Assembly: GCF_000697965.2 (NCBI RefSeq)
Contig: NZ_CP015880.1
Coordinates: 558,001 to 622,000, forward strand
Source of the DNA: Ensifer adhaerens
GTDB taxonomy: Bacteria > Pseudomonadota > Alphaproteobacteria > Rhizobiales > Rhizobiaceae
Length of the DNA: 64,000 bases
Direction: 5' to 3'
Each line of letters begins with the position of its first letter. The stretch's first letter is position 1. The translations under genes and the position numbers were made by a program. The notes beneath the pieces were generated by a model. The model worked only from the letters and a program-made list of their open reading frames with translations. It had not been told where the DNA came from and did not search any database. Shown one piece after another: positions 8,651 to 17,452 of the stretch.

Positions 8651-9256
8651 TTATTGACGGCGAAATCCGCGCGCGTCAATCGCGGCAGCAATCGTGTCGG
8701 CATCTTTCAGCGTCAGGATGATCAGCGGCCCTATGATCGTCAACGGCCGGACGGGCAGTCCGCGGGCGTGATGGGCTTCGCGGATTGCCTGATAGCGCGC
8801 AAAGATATCCGGGACGAAGCGCAGTACGAGCCCGAGCGCCAGGCTGACATCGGCCCCCTTCAGCCAGCCCAGCCGTTCCAGCGGGCTCAAGAGGATGGTG
8901 ATCTCGTCCATGAAGGCGCTGATCGTCGTCGTCGCCGTGACGGCGGCTGCAAACAGAACCAGCGCCATCAGCCGCAAGGTTAACGTGGCGACCTCGGCAA
9001 CGGACAGGTAAAAGAGATTGACGGCCGCCAGAAAGAAGATCGTCAGGAAGACGAAGCCGACGCGCTTCAGCGCCTCCTTGGGCGTGAGGCCGGCGGAGAG
9101 ATAAAGTGCGGCGGCCACGATGAAGGCGATCGCCTGAACCGCGAGCGAAGCGCTCAAAAAAAGGCCGATGCTCGACGCCACGAGTGCCATCAGCTTGACC
9201 CTGACCGGCAGCCGGTGGAGCAAGCTGCTGCCCTCGATGTGCAGGCTCGTCAGCAT
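8651..9256 (-). CDS. bioN: Biotin ECF transporter T component
   Basis: 201 residues with several membrane segments (for example about residues 24-60 and 85-115). The cytoplasmic C-terminal half carries the ECF-T motifs around YQAIREAHHARG and DAAIDARGFRRQ-like endings, which dock on the ATPase. ATG 9256 overlaps the bioM stop in ATGCTGA, a 7-base overlap that implies translational coupling. It couples BioM ATP hydrolysis to biotin movement by BioY. Confidence 0.93.
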   Translation of the reverse strand: MLTSLHIEGSSLLHRLPVRVKLMALVASSIGLFLSASLAVQAIAFIVAAALYLSAGLTPKEALKRVGFVFLTIFFLAAVNLFYLSVAEVATLTLRLMALVLFAAAVTATTTISAFMDEITILLSPLERLGWLKGADVSLALGLVLRFVPDIFARYQAIREAHHARGLPVRPLTIIGPLIILTLKDADTIAAAIDARGFRRQ

Positions 9257-9930
9257 CCGGCGATCTCGTGATAGCGGCGGATCGCGTCTTGCGGGTTGCC
9301 GTCGAAGGCAAGACGGCCCTCATGGAAGAGCAATAGCCGTTCGACATTCTCGACGAGACCGAGATCATGGGTGATCACCACCGTATCCTCCGGCAGGTCG
9401 TCGATCGCCACGGCGACACGGCGGCGGTTCTTCAGGTCAAGCTGGTTCGTCGGCTCGTCGAGGATCAGGATCTTCGGATCGGTAACGACGACGCTCGCCA
9501 TGGCGACGAGCTGCGTTTCTCCGCCCGAAAGCTCATGCACGCGCCGCCTTGCCAGGTGTTCGATGCCGAAGCGCGAAAGTGCTGCCTGCATGCGGCGGTC
9601 GACTTCTTCGCGCGAAAGCCCGCGGTTTTTCAGCCCGAAGGCGATGTCCTCGGCGACGATCGGCATGATCAGCTGGTTGTGCGGGTTCTGGAAGATGAAG
9701 CCGGCCTCGGAAAGCACGGCGCGGTCGTCTTTGATCGTATCGAGCCCGTTGACCGTAACGCCGCCGGAGGAAGGCTTCACCAGACCGTTGATCAGCCGGG
9801 CGAAGGTTGTCTTGCCGGAACCGTTGAGGCCGATGATGCCGATCCGTTTTTCGTTGAGCGTGAGCGTCAAGGGGTGCAAAGCCACCCGCTCGCCGAAGCG
9901 GACCGCGCAATCGGTAAAGCGGATGTCCAT
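9250..9930 (-). CDS. bioM: Biotin ECF transporter ATP-binding subunit
   Basis: 226 residues from ATG 9930 (MDIRFTDCAVRFG). It has Walker A GLNGSGKTT, Q-loop around FQNPHNQL, ABC signature LSGGETQLVAMA, Walker B ILILDEPTNQLD and the H-loop VITHDLG. The domain order is that of an energy-coupling-factor ATPase. It is the first gene of the minus-strand run bioM-bioN-bioY-ligase-thiolase. The longer open frame to 10002 lacks family similarity. Confidence 0.93.
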   Translation of the reverse strand: MDIRFTDCAVRFGERVALHPLTLTLNEKRIGIIGLNGSGKTTFARLINGLVKPSSGGVTVNGLDTIKDDRAVLSEAGFIFQNPHNQLIMPIVAEDIAFGLKNRGLSREEVDRRMQAALSRFGIEHLARRRVHELSGGETQLVAMASVVVTDPKILILDEPTNQLDLKNRRRVAVAIDDLPEDTVVITHDLGLVENVERLLLFHEGRLAFDGNPQDAIRRYHEIAGC

Positions 9931-9969
9931 TCCGTTCCTCGCTGTCTCCGGCCCGCGCCGTTTTCGGGT

Positions 9970-9979
9970 TGCTCTATAG
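9970..9979 (-). promoter_or_regulatory. Degenerate BioR-type operator candidate upstream of bioM
   Basis: On the minus strand the decamer CTATAGAGCA lies 40 bp before the bioM ATG. It matches 7 of 10 positions of TTATAGATAA, the palindrome described for the alphaproteobacterial biotin repressor BioR. A TTGTCG lies about 15 bp further upstream and could serve as a -35. The match is weak, so this is only a candidate. Confidence 0.25.
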
Positions 9980-10062
9980 GCCAAGTGCGACAACAAGGGC
10001 AATGCAGTCCGCGGACCGATGCGGCATTTGAATTATGGGAATAAAAGCCTATTGTTATCGTC

Positions 10063-11259
10063 ATGACGATTCGCCTTTCCAACAGCGACGCCCGTCGCAT
10101 CTTCCTCGCCAAGCAGGGCCTTTCAGGCGCGCCCAACCGCGCGCTCGGCAAGGAAGGCCTCTTGAAGCTCATCCACGACATCGGCTTCGTGCAGGTAGAC
10201 AGCATCGCCACGGTGGAGCGCGCCCATCACCAGATCCTGTTTTCCCGCAACCAGACCTATCGTCGAGAGCATCTGACGGCGCTGCTGGAGGACGATCGCG
10301 ACCTCTTCGAGCATTGGACCCACGATGCCTCGATCATTCCAAGCAGCTTCTTCCGCTATTGGAAGCATCGCTTCAAATGGGAAGGTGAGACGATCGTCGA
10401 GCGGTGGAAGGCGTGGCGTGGCGAAGGCTTTGAAAAAGGCTGCGACGACACTTATCAACGTATTGCCGAAGGCGGCCCGGTGCTCGCCCGAGACTTGAAG
10501 GAAGCCGAACACCAGTCTGGCGGCTGGTGGAACTGGCATCCGTCGAAGACGGCGCTGGAAGTGCTGTGGCGCACGGGCAAGCTGGCGATCGCGCGGCGCG
10601 AGAATTTCCAGAAGGTCTACGATCTCACGGAAAGAGTGATCCCGCCGCACCACAACGAGGATGACGTCAGCCATCCGGAGTTCATCGACTGGGCTTGCCG
10701 CAGTGCGCTGGAGCGTCTCGGCTTTGCCACCCATGGCGAGATTGCCGCCTTCTGGGATCTGGTGTCGCCCGAGGAGGCCAAGACCTGGGTGGCGGAGCAT
10801 CGCGACGAACTCGTGGAAGTGCAGATCGAAGCGATCGATGGTGGACGCCCGCGTGTCGCCTACGCCTTCGCTGGATTCCCGGACGCACTTGGCGATATCC
10901 CTGAGCCGCCGGGCCGGGTGCGGGTGCTGAGCCCCTTCGATCCGCTGCTGCGCGACCGCAATCGTACCGAGCGCCTGTTCGGGTTCTATTATCGCATCGA
11001 GATCTTCGTGCCCGAGGCCAAGCGCGAATATGGCTATTACGTCTTCCCGCTGATCGAGGGCGACCGGTTGATCGGCCGCATCGACATGAAGGCGGACCGC
11101 AAGCGCGGCAGCCTCGATGTCCGCAAGCTCTGGCTCGAAAAGGGCGTCCGCGCCTCGGCAGGGCGCCTGGAACGCATCGATGCCGAGCTCGATCGGGTTG
11201 CCCGCTTCGCCGGCGTCGAGCGGGTGGAACGGCTCGACGGCTGGAATACGTCGCTGTAG
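10063..11259 (+). CDS. YcaQ-like winged-helix DNA glycosylase family protein
   Basis: 398 residues of the family typified by E. coli YcaQ and Streptomyces AlkZ, DNA glycosylases that unhook interstrand crosslinks or alkylated bases. Supporting features are the N-terminal LSNSDARRIFLAKQGL helix, the early segment GFVQVDSIATVERAHHQILFSR, which contains the QVD residues conserved in the family, and the C-terminal domain ending VERVERLDGWN. It is divergent from bioM with a 132-bp spacer. It could help survive host or competitor genotoxins; the substrate is not predictable. Confidence 0.8.
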   Translation: MTIRLSNSDARRIFLAKQGLSGAPNRALGKEGLLKLIHDIGFVQVDSIATVERAHHQILFSRNQTYRREHLTALLEDDRDLFEHWTHDASIIPSSFFRYWKHRFKWEGETIVERWKAWRGEGFEKGCDDTYQRIAEGGPVLARDLKEAEHQSGGWWNWHPSKTALEVLWRTGKLAIARRENFQKVYDLTERVIPPHHNEDDVSHPEFIDWACRSALERLGFATHGEIAAFWDLVSPEEAKTWVAEHRDELVEVQIEAIDGGRPRVAYAFAGFPDALGDIPEPPGRVRVLSPFDPLLRDRNRTERLFGFYYRIEIFVPEAKREYGYYVFPLIEGDRLIGRIDMKADRKRGSLDVRKLWLEKGVRASAGRLERIDAELDRVARFAGVERVERLDGWNTSL

Positions 11260-11395
11260 CGACTTGAGCTGCTGCATGCTTGCGTCGATCAGTGCGGATC
11301 GAGGAAACATGCGGCCTGTGATATTTTCCTTGGCTTGAACCCGCCGCCTTCCTAAATGGAGGCGATAGAAATTCCTGACGCGGGAGCGTGCCACT

Positions 11396-12811
11396 ATGAA
11401 CACCGATCTGATGAGCCTCTTCGATGCCGACGAGGCAACGGTCCGCAAGGTTCTCTCGGAAACGCTCGCCGGTGCCGACGACGGCGAACTGTTCCTCGAA
11501 CATGCGCAGGCCGAGGTGCTTTCCTTCGACAACGGCCGGCTAAAGGGCGGCAGCTTCAATACCGACCAGGGTTTTGGCTTGCGCGCCGTTGCCGGCGAAG
11601 CGGTCGGCTACGCGCATTCCGGCGAACTTTCGCTTTCGGCGCTCCGCCGTGCTTCCGATGCGGTGGCGCAGGTGACGCGCGGTTATGCCGGTTCCTATGC
11701 CGCAGCCCCTCAGCGCACCAACAAGAAACTCTACGGCGACGAAAACCCGATCGGCGAACCGAGCTTCGAGGCGAAGGTCGCGCTGCTCCAGGAAATCGAC
11801 GCCTATCTGCGCGCCAAGGATCCGAAGGTCCGTCAGGTGACGGCGACCATCGCCGCTAGCTGGCAGGTCGTCGACATCCTTCGCGCCGATGGCCACCGCG
11901 TCCATGACGTCCGGCCGATGACCCGCATCAACATCTCCGTCGTCACCGGCGAAGGCGATCGCCAGGAAAGCGGCTCCTTCGGCACCGGCGGGCGTCGCGG
12001 CTTCGGCGATTTCGTCACCGCGGAAAACTGGAAGCAGGGCGCCGACGAGGCGCTGCGCCAGGCACTCGTCAATCTCGAAGCGATCGATGCGCCCGCCGGC
12101 ACCATGGACGTGGTGCTTGCCTCCGGCTGGCCGGGCGTCATGCTGCACGAAGCCGTCGGCCATGGCCTGGAAGGGGACTTCAACCGCAAGAAGACCTCGG
12201 CTTTTGCCGGCCTGCTGGGCCAGCAGGTGGCCGCCAAGGGCGTGACGGTCGTCGACGACGGCACCATCGAGGCCCGCCGCGGCTCGATTTCGATCGACGA
12301 CGAGGGCACGCCGTCCGGCTACAACGTGCTGATCGAGGACGGCAAGCTCGTCGGCTACATGCAGGACCGGCAGAACGCCCGGCTGATGGGCATGCAGCCG
12401 ACCGGCAACGGCCGTCGCCAGGGCTATGCCCATGTGCCGATGCCGCGCATGACCAATACCTACATGCTCTCCGGCGACAAAACGCCGGAGGAAATCATCG
12501 CCTCGGTCAAGAAGGGCATCTATGCCGTCTCCTTCGGCGGCGGCCAGGTGGACATCACCTCCGGCAAGTTCGTCTTCGGCTGCACCGAGGCCTACCTGAT
12601 CGAAAACGGCAAGATCGGCGCGCCGGTGAAGGGCGCCATGTTGATCGGCAACGGTCCGGACGCGATGAAGCGTGTCACCATGGTCGGCAACGACACCAAG
12701 CTCGACACGGGCATCGGCAATTGCGGCAAGGCCGGCCAATGGGTACCGGTCGGCGTCGGCCAGCCGCATCTGCGCATGGATCAGATCACCGTCGGCGGCA
12801 CGCAGGCGTAA
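11396..12811 (+). CDS. tldD: Metalloprotease TldD
   Basis: 471 residues, normal for TldD. The zinc motif HEAVGH at residues 251-256 followed by GLEGDFNRKKTSAF is the signature of the TldD/PmbA protease family. TldD pairs with TldE/PmbA to degrade unfolded peptides and to mature peptides such as microcins; the partner gene is not in the window. A start at residue 6 (MSLFDADE) is also possible. The unknown gene 6 bp downstream is probably cotranscribed. Confidence 0.95.
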   Translation: MNTDLMSLFDADEATVRKVLSETLAGADDGELFLEHAQAEVLSFDNGRLKGGSFNTDQGFGLRAVAGEAVGYAHSGELSLSALRRASDAVAQVTRGYAGSYAAAPQRTNKKLYGDENPIGEPSFEAKVALLQEIDAYLRAKDPKVRQVTATIAASWQVVDILRADGHRVHDVRPMTRINISVVTGEGDRQESGSFGTGGRRGFGDFVTAENWKQGADEALRQALVNLEAIDAPAGTMDVVLASGWPGVMLHEAVGHGLEGDFNRKKTSAFAGLLGQQVAAKGVTVVDDGTIEARRGSISIDDEGTPSGYNVLIEDGKLVGYMQDRQNARLMGMQPTGNGRRQGYAHVPMPRMTNTYMLSGDKTPEEIIASVKKGIYAVSFGGGQVDITSGKFVFGCTEAYLIENGKIGAPVKGAMLIGNGPDAMKRVTMVGNDTKLDTGIGNCGKAGQWVPVGVGQPHLRMDQITVGGTQA

Positions 12812-12817
12812 GGTCCG

Positions 12818-13474
12818 ATGGCGGTCTTCAAGCTGTCCTTTCTGTCGCCGAAGACCGCCACACCGACGCACGAACTGAGGTTTGATCGCGATGCCGCCGA
12901 GATCGCGCGGGCGTTGGGCCTGCGCAACGGCGTCTTCCTGGATCATGCCTGCTACCGTCTGGATCAAGACGACCTGACGCTGCTGGCGTCGGCCGTCGGG
13001 CTTGCCTTGCCAGAAACAGGCGAGGAAGCTGAGCTTCGGCGGCCGCATGCGTTCGATACCGTGCCCTATCTGGTGCACACCGGCTATGAGCTTCCGCTGA
13101 TGCTGGAAGGGCGCAAGCCCTTCGCCTTCTTCAGCGACGATGCCGCGTCGCCCTGGCTTGCCGAAACCAAAGAGTTGTTCGCGCCGCACGTTGCCGACGG
13201 AACTTTGCTTGCGGACATGTTCGAGTTCTCGCGGATGTGCCCGACAACGACCGGTGGCGAGAAGGAGCAGAGGGTTCTCTACCTCACCTATGCGTTGCCG
13301 GGGGATGAGTGGCGTTTCGAGCGCTTCAGGCAACGCTGCCACCAGCTCTTTTGCAATTGGCGCCCATGGACGGCAGAAGACGAGCGCGAGGAGGGGCTGC
13401 TGCTTGGCTATAGCCAGGAGCAGTGCGACTGGTGGCTCGCCAACCGCTTCCGTAGAGCCGTCGTGCAAGAGTGA
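12818..13474 (+). CDS. Uncharacterised protein in the tldD transcription unit
   Basis: 218 residues, no signal peptide or membrane segment, acidic overall. I do not recognise the family. Visible landmarks are FDRDAAEIARALGLRNGVFLD near the N-terminus, the central YLVHTGYELPLMLEGRKPFAFF, and a C-terminal CHQLFCNWRPWTAEDERE with QCDWWLANRFRR. It starts 6 bp after tldD and is convergent with the carboxypeptidase gene (25 bp apart). Codon use matches the neighbours, so it is probably a real resident gene, possibly cytoplasmic. Confidence 0.75.
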   Translation: MAVFKLSFLSPKTATPTHELRFDRDAAEIARALGLRNGVFLDHACYRLDQDDLTLLASAVGLALPETGEEAELRRPHAFDTVPYLVHTGYELPLMLEGRKPFAFFSDDAASPWLAETKELFAPHVADGTLLADMFEFSRMCPTTTGGEKEQRVLYLTYALPGDEWRFERFRQRCHQLFCNWRPWTAEDEREEGLLLGYSQEQCDWWLANRFRRAVVQE

Positions 13475-13499
13475 CGAAGGCTCTGAGGCCGGCGGCCAA

Positions 13500-14777
13500 T
13501 CAGCCGCGCGACGGCAGCATCATGCAGTCATAGGAGCGCTCTTTGAGGGCATCGCAGGCTGCCGCTGCCGCGTCGCGGCTCGAAAAGCCGACGAAGCGGG
13601 CACGATAGATCGCTTTGGCACCCTTACCGACGGCTTCCGTGTAGGGCGTGGCGCCCGCGAGCGGCGCACCGGCTTCCGAGCGCGCCTGCGCCAGCAGCAT
13701 GCGCGCAGCCTCGGCTGATGGTGCCGCCGAAATCTGGATCTGCCAGCCGCCTGACGCAGCTGGAACTGCAGCCGTCGTTTCGATCTCGGCAAGCTCCGTC
13801 GGTCGTTCCGCGGGGATGGCGGACGTCGATGTCGCTGTAATCAGGGCAGCAACCGAATCCCGCTTGGCCCGCTGCGGTGCGGTGTAGGGCATCGGAACCT
13901 CGGATGTCGCGACCGCGGCTACTTCGACGGGGGCTTCAATCGTCTTGCCGCCGCGCTTGGATGCCACCAGCTGCCGTCCGCCCTTGGCTGCCTTGCCGAC
14001 ATGGCGATCGAGAAGGGCCGCCATCTTGGCGTCGCGGCTGCGCGCCGTCTTGCCGCCGAGAACGACGCCGACCACCCGGCGATTGCCGTCCTTGACGGCG
14101 CTGACGAGGTTGAAGCCGGAGGCATTGGTGTAGCCGGTCTTGATGCCGTCCATGCCGTCGTAGCGGTACATCAGGTTGTTGTGCCCCCGCACCTTGCGGC
14201 CGCGGAAATTGAAGCTTTCGGTCGCAAACAGCCGGTACTCCCTGGGGAAGTCGCGCATCAGCGCCACGGCGAGCGTCGACATTTCACGCGCCGTCGTCAC
14301 CTGCTTGCTGGCAGGCAGGCCGGAGGCATTGATGAAGATGGTCTTGCTCATGCCGAGCTGACGCGCCTTGGCGGTCATCATGCGGGCGAAATTCGCCTCG
14401 GAGCCGCCGAGCTTCTCGGCCATCGCTGCCGCGGCATCGTTGCCCGAGCGCACGATCATGCCGAGGACCGCCTCGCGCACCGTGATCGTCATGCCGGACT
14501 TGAGGCCGAGCCGCATCGGCGGCTTGGCGGCCGCCGCCTTCGAAACCTTGATCTTGCTGTCCCAGGAAAGCTTGCCGCTCTTCAGCGCCTCGAAGGCCAT
14601 ATAGACCGTCATCATCTTGGTCAGGGAGGCAGGATGATTGAGGACATCGGCGTTTTCAGACGAGAGGACCTTGCCGGTGCGCGCATCGAGCACCAGCGAG
14701 GCGCTTCCGGCGACGGCTGTCGCCGTCCCGAGCGCCAGTGCGAAGGTCGCCAGCAGGAGGCAGCGCAAAGTTTTCAT
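13500..14777 (-). CDS. Serine-type D-Ala-D-Ala carboxypeptidase with C-terminal SPOR domain
   Basis: 425 residues. A signal peptide (residues 1-23, ending TATAVAG) exports it to the periplasm. The catalytic set of peptidase family S11 is complete: SLTK with Ser51 and Lys54, SGN at 111-113, KTG at 213-215. After a linker rich in Ala and Pro, the last 80 residues from GGWQIQISAAPSAE form a SPOR repeat, which binds denuded septal peptidoglycan. It trims pentapeptide stems and is probably directed to division sites. The PBP5 C-terminal beta domain and amphipathic anchor are replaced by the SPOR tail. Confidence 0.92.
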   Translation of the reverse strand: MKTLRCLLLATFALALGTATAVAGSASLVLDARTGKVLSSENADVLNHPASLTKMMTVYMAFEALKSGKLSWDSKIKVSKAAAAKPPMRLGLKSGMTITVREAVLGMIVRSGNDAAAAMAEKLGGSEANFARMMTAKARQLGMSKTIFINASGLPASKQVTTAREMSTLAVALMRDFPREYRLFATESFNFRGRKVRGHNNLMYRYDGMDGIKTGYTNASGFNLVSAVKDGNRRVVGVVLGGKTARSRDAKMAALLDRHVGKAAKGGRQLVASKRGGKTIEAPVEVAAVATSEVPMPYTAPQRAKRDSVAALITATSTSAIPAERPTELAEIETTAAVPAASGGWQIQISAAPSAEAARMLLAQARSEAGAPLAGATPYTEAVGKGAKAIYRARFVGFSSRDAAAAACDALKERSYDCMMLPSRG

Positions 14778-15022
14778 ATCGATCCCCGTCGAGTAGCGCC
14801 CTCGGCAAGGCGCAAAGCTGTTTCGTTTTGTGACAAGATCCGTGTCTTTGCTGCAACTTTAGGGCGGAATGTGGCGAGCCGACCTTGTTTTCGAGGTTGT
14901 GGTAAATGGCCGATGAACGCTCTCCCCGTTCAACAAGGTTTAACGCCCTCGCCGTTAACTTTCCAGGCTGTTAGTCCGCGCCGGAACCTCGCGGGCCAGA
15001 TTTGGGGGCGACCATCAAGGGC

Positions 15023-16054
15023 ATGATCAGGACAATTGTTCGCCGCGCCGCAATTGCCGGTGGGCTGGAAGTCGCGGGGGGGCTGAGCCGCGCCGGGCTG
15101 ATTGCCAGCGCGCGCGGGCAGGGGGCGATCTTTACCCTGCATCATGTCCGGCCGAAATCTGCCCGTGCCTTCGATCCCAATGCGCACCTGGAAATCACGC
15201 CGGAATTCCTCGATGTCGCGTTGAGGACGCTGAAGCGCGACGGCTATCGCTTCACCCCGCTCGAACACTTGCCGGAGGCGCTGGCCGCCAAAGGTGGGCC
15301 GGTCGCCTGCTTTACCCTTGATGACGGCTACCGGAACAATCTCGAGCGCGCGTTGCCGGTCTTCCAGCGCCATCAGGCGCCATTCACGGTGTTCGTTACC
15401 GGCGGGTTCGTCGATCGCACCCATACGCTTTGGTGGGAGACGCTTGCCGATATGCTCGCAACGAGCGAGAAGCTGCGCTTTGACTTCGGCCGTGGCGTAG
15501 AAACATTGCAGGCGTCGACCGCGGCCGAAAGGCATGCCGTCTTCAATCGCATTGCGGCGTTCATTCACGGCCATGATGAGGCAAAGGCGATCGCTTCCTT
15601 GAACGCTGCAGCCCTCGATGGCGGCATCGATCCGCAGGCGATTACCGAACGCCTCACACTGGACGAGGCCGGTTTGCGGCGCCTGATCGAAAGTCCTATC
15701 GCGAGCCTCGGCGCCCACACGATCAGCCACCGCGCGGTCGCGCGCCTGACGGATGCTGAGGCGCGGCGGGAGATCGAGGGATCGCTGCGGCGCGTCGAGG
15801 CGATCACCGGTCGGCCGCCCCAGACTTTCGCCTATCCCTATGGCGACGCGCCGGCGGTATCCGAGCGCGACCACCGCATCGTCGCCGATTTGGGTTTCAC
15901 CCTGGCCGTCACCACCCAGCCCGGCACGCTCATCGCTCGCGCGCAAGCCAGCCTTTATGCGCTACCGCGCATTTCTCTGAACGGCCATTTCCAGCGCGCC
16001 CGCTACGTTTCGGCTCTGGCCTCCGGCATACCGTTCCGCCGGGCGGCCGGCTAG
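15023..16054 (+). CDS. Polysaccharide deacetylase (NodB-fold) family protein
   Basis: 343 residues from ATG 15023. The NodB homology domain is shown by CFTLDDGYRNN with the catalytic and metal-binding Asp pair, LGAHTISHRAVARLT with the His-x3-His metal ligands, and TFAYPYGDAPAVSERD. It should remove acetyl groups from an N-acetylglucosamine-containing polymer or peptidoglycan. No clear cleavable signal is seen. A TTG at 15002 in the same frame gives seven extra residues and has no better ribosome site. Confidence 0.85.
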   Translation: MIRTIVRRAAIAGGLEVAGGLSRAGLIASARGQGAIFTLHHVRPKSARAFDPNAHLEITPEFLDVALRTLKRDGYRFTPLEHLPEALAAKGGPVACFTLDDGYRNNLERALPVFQRHQAPFTVFVTGGFVDRTHTLWWETLADMLATSEKLRFDFGRGVETLQASTAAERHAVFNRIAAFIHGHDEAKAIASLNAAALDGGIDPQAITERLTLDEAGLRRLIESPIASLGAHTISHRAVARLTDAEARREIEGSLRRVEAITGRPPQTFAYPYGDAPAVSERDHRIVADLGFTLAVTTQPGTLIARAQASLYALPRISLNGHFQRARYVSALASGIPFRRAAG

Positions 16055-16087
16055 AAAAGGCGACTTGGGCAGCCGAGTGCTTCGACG

Positions 16088-16571
16088 TCAATTGAAGGCG
16101 AAAGCCATGAGAATGCTGTCCTGGTAGACACCGTCGTGTTTCCAGTCGCGAACACGACGGCCTTCGATCTGGAAGTCAAACTGCGCGTAGAGCGCCCGGG
16201 CAGCGGCGTTCTCATGAAGGACGGAAAGCTCGATGCGTTCCAATCCGCGTTCGCGAGCGCGTTGCATCGCCAGTTGCAGGCGGCGGCGTCCAATTCCCTT
16301 CCCACGTTACCGAGGAGCCCCATGCCCACGGTCCCGACATGCGCCGAACGGGTGAGGCATCCAGCCGGATATCGCACCAGCCGACCACGCGATCGTCGAC
16401 TGCAACGATCTGGGCGCCCGGGCGCGATGCAGGACTGTCATGTATGCGGCATCCGTCGAAGGGTGGTGCGCTTAGCCGTGAAAGCCAGCGGCCTTCCTGG
16501 GCGACGTCATCGAGGCAGCGGTGACAACCGGCTATATCGTCGAGCGTCGCGTCACGAACATCGATCGTCAT
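16088..16571 (-). pseudogene. GNAT acetyltransferase broken by frameshifts
   Basis: Reading down from ATG 16571 gives MTIDVRDATLDDIAGCHRC and later VAVDDRVVGWCDIRLDAS in one frame. The family then continues in a second frame (HVGTVGMGLLGNVGR, about 16300-16345) and finishes in a third (GIGRRRLQLAMQRARERG, HENAAARALYAQFDF, ending MAFAFN at the stop 16088). At least two indels are therefore needed, near 16340 and in the G/A run near 16300. A further compensating pair may lie near 16440-16480. Either a decayed gene or local sequence errors; the rest of the window is clean, which favours decay. Confidence 0.8.
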
Positions 16572-16691
16572 CAATAGGCACTCAACGAAAATGCCCGGCT
16601 CGGGCCGGGCAAAAGAAAAGATCCGCTCGGCCACCTGCATGGCCGAGCGTCGTGATTGCATCTGGCGCCTCTCTTGCGACGGACGCGCGGC

Positions 16692-17312
16692 TTATGGGTA
16701 CATACGCACCTTTTCCCAGCCGCCTTCGGGTGCCTCGCGGCGAAACTCCATCCGGTCATGAAGCCGGAAGGGGCGGTCGTGCCAGAATTCGATCGACGTC
16801 GGGCAGATGCGGAAGCCTGACCAATAGCTTGGGCGCGGGATTTCGCCGAGCGCGTGGCGGGCCGTGTATTCGGCAACGGCCTTTTCCAGCGCGAAGCGGC
16901 CTTCGAGTGGCCGCGACTGCTTCGAGGCCCAGGCGCCGATGCGGCTGCCGCGCGGCCGGCTCTTGAAATACTCGTCGGCCTCCTCGTCGGTGACGATCTC
17001 GACCGGGCCGCGCACGCGCACCTGCCGACGCAGCGATTTCCAGTGGAAGCACATCGCCGCCTTGCGGGCGCCAAGGATCTCCTCACCCTTCTGGCTTTCG
17101 AAATTCGTGTAGAAAACGAAGCCGCGCTCGTCGAAACCCTTAAGCAGCACCATGCGGACATTCGGCAGTCCGTCGGCATCGACGGTTGCGAGCGCCACCG
17201 CATTCGGGTCGTTGATCTCGCTACCTTCCGCGTCCTTCAGCCATGTGCCAAACAGGGAAAAGGGTTCATTTGATTCGGTGAAGTCACCGCTTGTTAACTC
17301 ATTCGCCGCCAT
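16692..17312 (-). CDS. pdxH: Pyridoxamine 5'-phosphate oxidase
   Basis: 206 residues from ATG 17312 ([11 protein letters not shown]). FMN-binding and substrate motifs are intact: [20 protein letters not shown], then [11 protein letters not shown], and the C-terminal [11 protein letters not shown]. It oxidises pyridoxamine or pyridoxine 5'-phosphate to pyridoxal 5'-phosphate with oxygen in the last step of B6 salvage. Length and ending RMYP are normal for PdxH. It is divergent from the lipoprotein gene upstream. The open frame extends to 17678 but that part is not family-like. Confidence 0.95.
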   Translation of the reverse strand: MAANELTSGDFTESNEPFSLFGTWLKDAEGSEINDPNAVALATVDADGLPNVRMVLLKGFDERGFVFYTNFESQKGEEILGARKAAMCFHWKSLRRQVRVRGPVEIVTDEEADEYFKSRPRGSRIGAWASKQSRPLEGRFALEKAVAEYTARHALGEIPRPSYWSGFRICPTSIEFWHDRPFRLHDRMEFRREAPEGGWEKVRMYP

Positions 17313-17452
17313 ATTGCGTTCCAATGCCGTGATGTCTGGCGCGGAAATACTTCGGGATGAGCCCGACCGGTGTTTCCGCATCGAAAATGTCGGAGCCTGT
17401 ATGTTGACCTTGTCGAGAAACGTGCGGCTCCAGCGAGTCTGACAGGATTGCC

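Noticed and set aside
10057..10070. Perfect palindrome ATCGTCATGACGAT over the start codon of the YcaQ-like gene
   Set aside because: It spans the ATG itself and has no second copy; chance or coding constraint explains it as well as an operator.
11540..13468. A 642-codon open frame on the minus strand opposite tldD and the unknown gene
   Set aside because: It is a codon-position shadow of strongly supported plus-strand genes in GC-rich DNA; the protein is of low complexity and shows no domain.
14938..14960. Possible CtrA site TTTAAC...GTTAAC upstream of the polysaccharide deacetylase
   Set aside because: The period is about 15 bp instead of 11, and no cell-cycle context supports it.
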